Shown piece after piece: positions 19,043 to 19,922 of a DNA stretch of 19,922 nt; the stretch's first letter is position 1, and every line of letters begins with the position of its first letter. The stretch covers positions 1 to 19,922 of the forward strand of contig MGTN01000009.1 of assembly GCA_001799475.1 (NCBI GenBank). Direction: 5' to 3'. The translations under genes and the position numbers were made by a program. The stretch is from Desulfovibrionales bacterium GWA2_65_9 (GTDB lineage: Bacteria; Desulfobacterota; Desulfovibrionia; Desulfovibrionales; Desulfovibrionaceae). The notes beneath the pieces were generated by a model. It was given only the letters and a program-made list of their open reading frames with translations. It searched no databases and was not told the origin of the DNA.

Positions 19043-19922
19043 CTACTCCACGCAGACCATGTCGTAACGGTCGCCGGTGATGCACACCGCGCCCACATCC
19101 GTGACCTCAAAGGTGTTCTCCACGCCCACCATGCCCAGGCCAGGGATGCCGTGCTTGGGCTCCAGGGCGAAGACCATGCCCTTCTCCACCGGCCGGTCAA
19201 AGCCCTTGGCGATGGCTGGCCAGCCGTCGATGGCCAGGCCGATGCCGTGGCCGAGGAAGGGCACCTTGTTCTCGCCCAGGCCCATGAAGCCCTCGGCAAA
19301 GCCCGCCTTGACCGCCCAATCCGCGCAATGCGCATAGAGTTCGCTGACCAGCGCGCCAGGGCGCAGGTTCTCGGCCAGCCAAGCCTGCACGTCCACGCAG
19401 AAGCTGTGCGCGGAGGCCACCTCCGCCGGGATGCTCCCGGCCTTGCCCGCCCAGTAGGCCTGGGTCTTGTCCGTGTGGTAGCCCTCGAGCATGAAGCCGA
19501 TGTCCAGGGCCAGGGGCTCGCCCAGGTGCCAGATCTTCCCGGCATAGCCCATGACCGGGGCGGCCGGGTGCTCCCCGCGCAGGCCAAGCGGTCCGTTGAA
19601 GCTGCTCGGATAGTTGCCGGAATCACCGGCCGAGATATGCCCCAGAAAGGCCTCCTCGCCGAAGTTGGACATGCGCATGATGCCCTGGTGCCCAAGCTCG
19701 AAGAACACGCCCCAGGCCAGGTGCGCGATCTCGCGCTCGCTCATGCCCGGCTTGATGAGCTTGGGCAGGATCTCATACAGGCCCAGGTGGTGGCGCTCGC
19801 CACACAGGCGCATGACCTCAAGCTCCCACTCGCTCTTGAGGGACTGGGCAATGGCCAGCGCCAGGTCGCCGGACACGAAGCGCTGCGCCGACAGGCGCGC
19901 GGCCAGCATTTCGCCCAGTTGC
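19043..19922 (-). CDS. M24-family peptidase (Xaa-Pro aminopeptidase/dipeptidase), 5' end outside window
   Basis: Metallopeptidase with a pita-bread fold that removes residues next to proline. The frame is open to the window end; 292 residues are visible, covering the whole catalytic domain. Counting from the Met at 19909, the five metal ligands are D136 (ALDIG), D147 (YHTDKT), H221 (LGHGIGL), E250 (ALEPKH) and E264 (VGVENT). A further His, H91 in GHISAGD, fits the proton-shuttle position. The phrase SLKSEWELEVMRL, which normally follows a creatinase N-terminal domain, shows that the real start lies outside the window. Substrate (aminopeptidase P or prolidase) cannot be separated here. It is convergent with the SixA-like gene, 31 bases apart, with no clear terminator between. 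Confidence 0.93.
   Translation of the reverse strand, partial: QLGEMLAARLSAQRFVSGDLALAIAQSLKSEWELEVMRLCGERHHLGLYEILPKLIKPGMSEREIAHLAWGVFFELGHQGIMRMSNFGEEAFLGHISAGDSGNYPSSFNGPLGLRGEHPAAPVMGYAGKIWHLGEPLALDIGFMLEGYHTDKTQAYWAGKAGSIPAEVASAHSFCVDVQAWLAENLRPGALVSELYAHCADWAVKAGFAEGFMGLGENKVPFLGHGIGLAIDGWPAIAKGFDRPVEKGMVFALEPKHGIPGLGMVGVENTFEVTDVGAVCITGDRYDMVCVE

Overview
The window is about 20 kb of GC-rich (roughly 60%+) bacterial chromosome with dense, well-spaced genes, strong Shine-Dalgarno sites and several hairpin terminators. The combination of a type III glutamine synthetase, a MucR-type zinc-finger regulator, a hemerythrin-containing sensor-like fusion and an ilvBNC cluster with DUF465, DUF167, DivIVA and YggT genes suggests a sulphate-reducing Deltaproteobacterium of the Desulfovibrionales. 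That placement is an inference from gene content; there is no rRNA here to confirm it. I see no tRNA, rRNA, insertion sequence, prophage or CRISPR array. Most of the window is ordinary housekeeping DNA.

Region 1 (1-5564) is sensory. The 3' part of a Cache-HAMP methyl-accepting chemotaxis gene meets, tail to tail with overlapping stop codons, a response regulator with an HD-GYP (c-di-GMP phosphodiesterase) output. Divergent from that is the most unusual gene of the window: an 871-residue protein joining an uncharacterised N-terminal region, a metallo-beta-lactamase fold with a full set of metal ligands, two cNMP-binding-like domains and a C-terminal hemerythrin with all its iron ligands.

Region 2 (5565-9345) holds a 385-bp regulatory gap with a sigma-54-like element overlapped by an inverted repeat, then glnN (type III glutamine synthetase) with a strong terminator. 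It continues with an exported VanX/DdpX-type D-Ala-D-Ala dipeptidase and a MucR-family regulator, both on the minus strand and each apparently its own transcription unit.

Region 3 (9549-16351) is a run of ten minus-strand genes, closely spaced, ending in one terminator after ilvC. In transcription order they are: a Cys-rich protein of unknown function, a 290-residue orphan, a HAD phosphatase, YggT, a DivIVA-like protein, DUF167, DUF465, ilvB, ilvN and ilvC. It links branched-chain amino acid synthesis to envelope and division-type genes.

Region 4 (16500-19922) has tatA (plus strand), convergent with a minus-strand pair made of an exported DUF2066-like protein and pgsA (phosphatidylglycerophosphate synthase). 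After these come a SixA-like protein that has lost key catalytic residues and the C-terminal part of an M24 (Xaa-Pro) peptidase cut by the window end.

The best candidates for something new are the MBL/cNMP/hemerythrin fusion (2949-5564), the apparently inactivated SixA-like protein (18520-19011) and the Cys-rich protein with its orphan neighbour (15073-16351).
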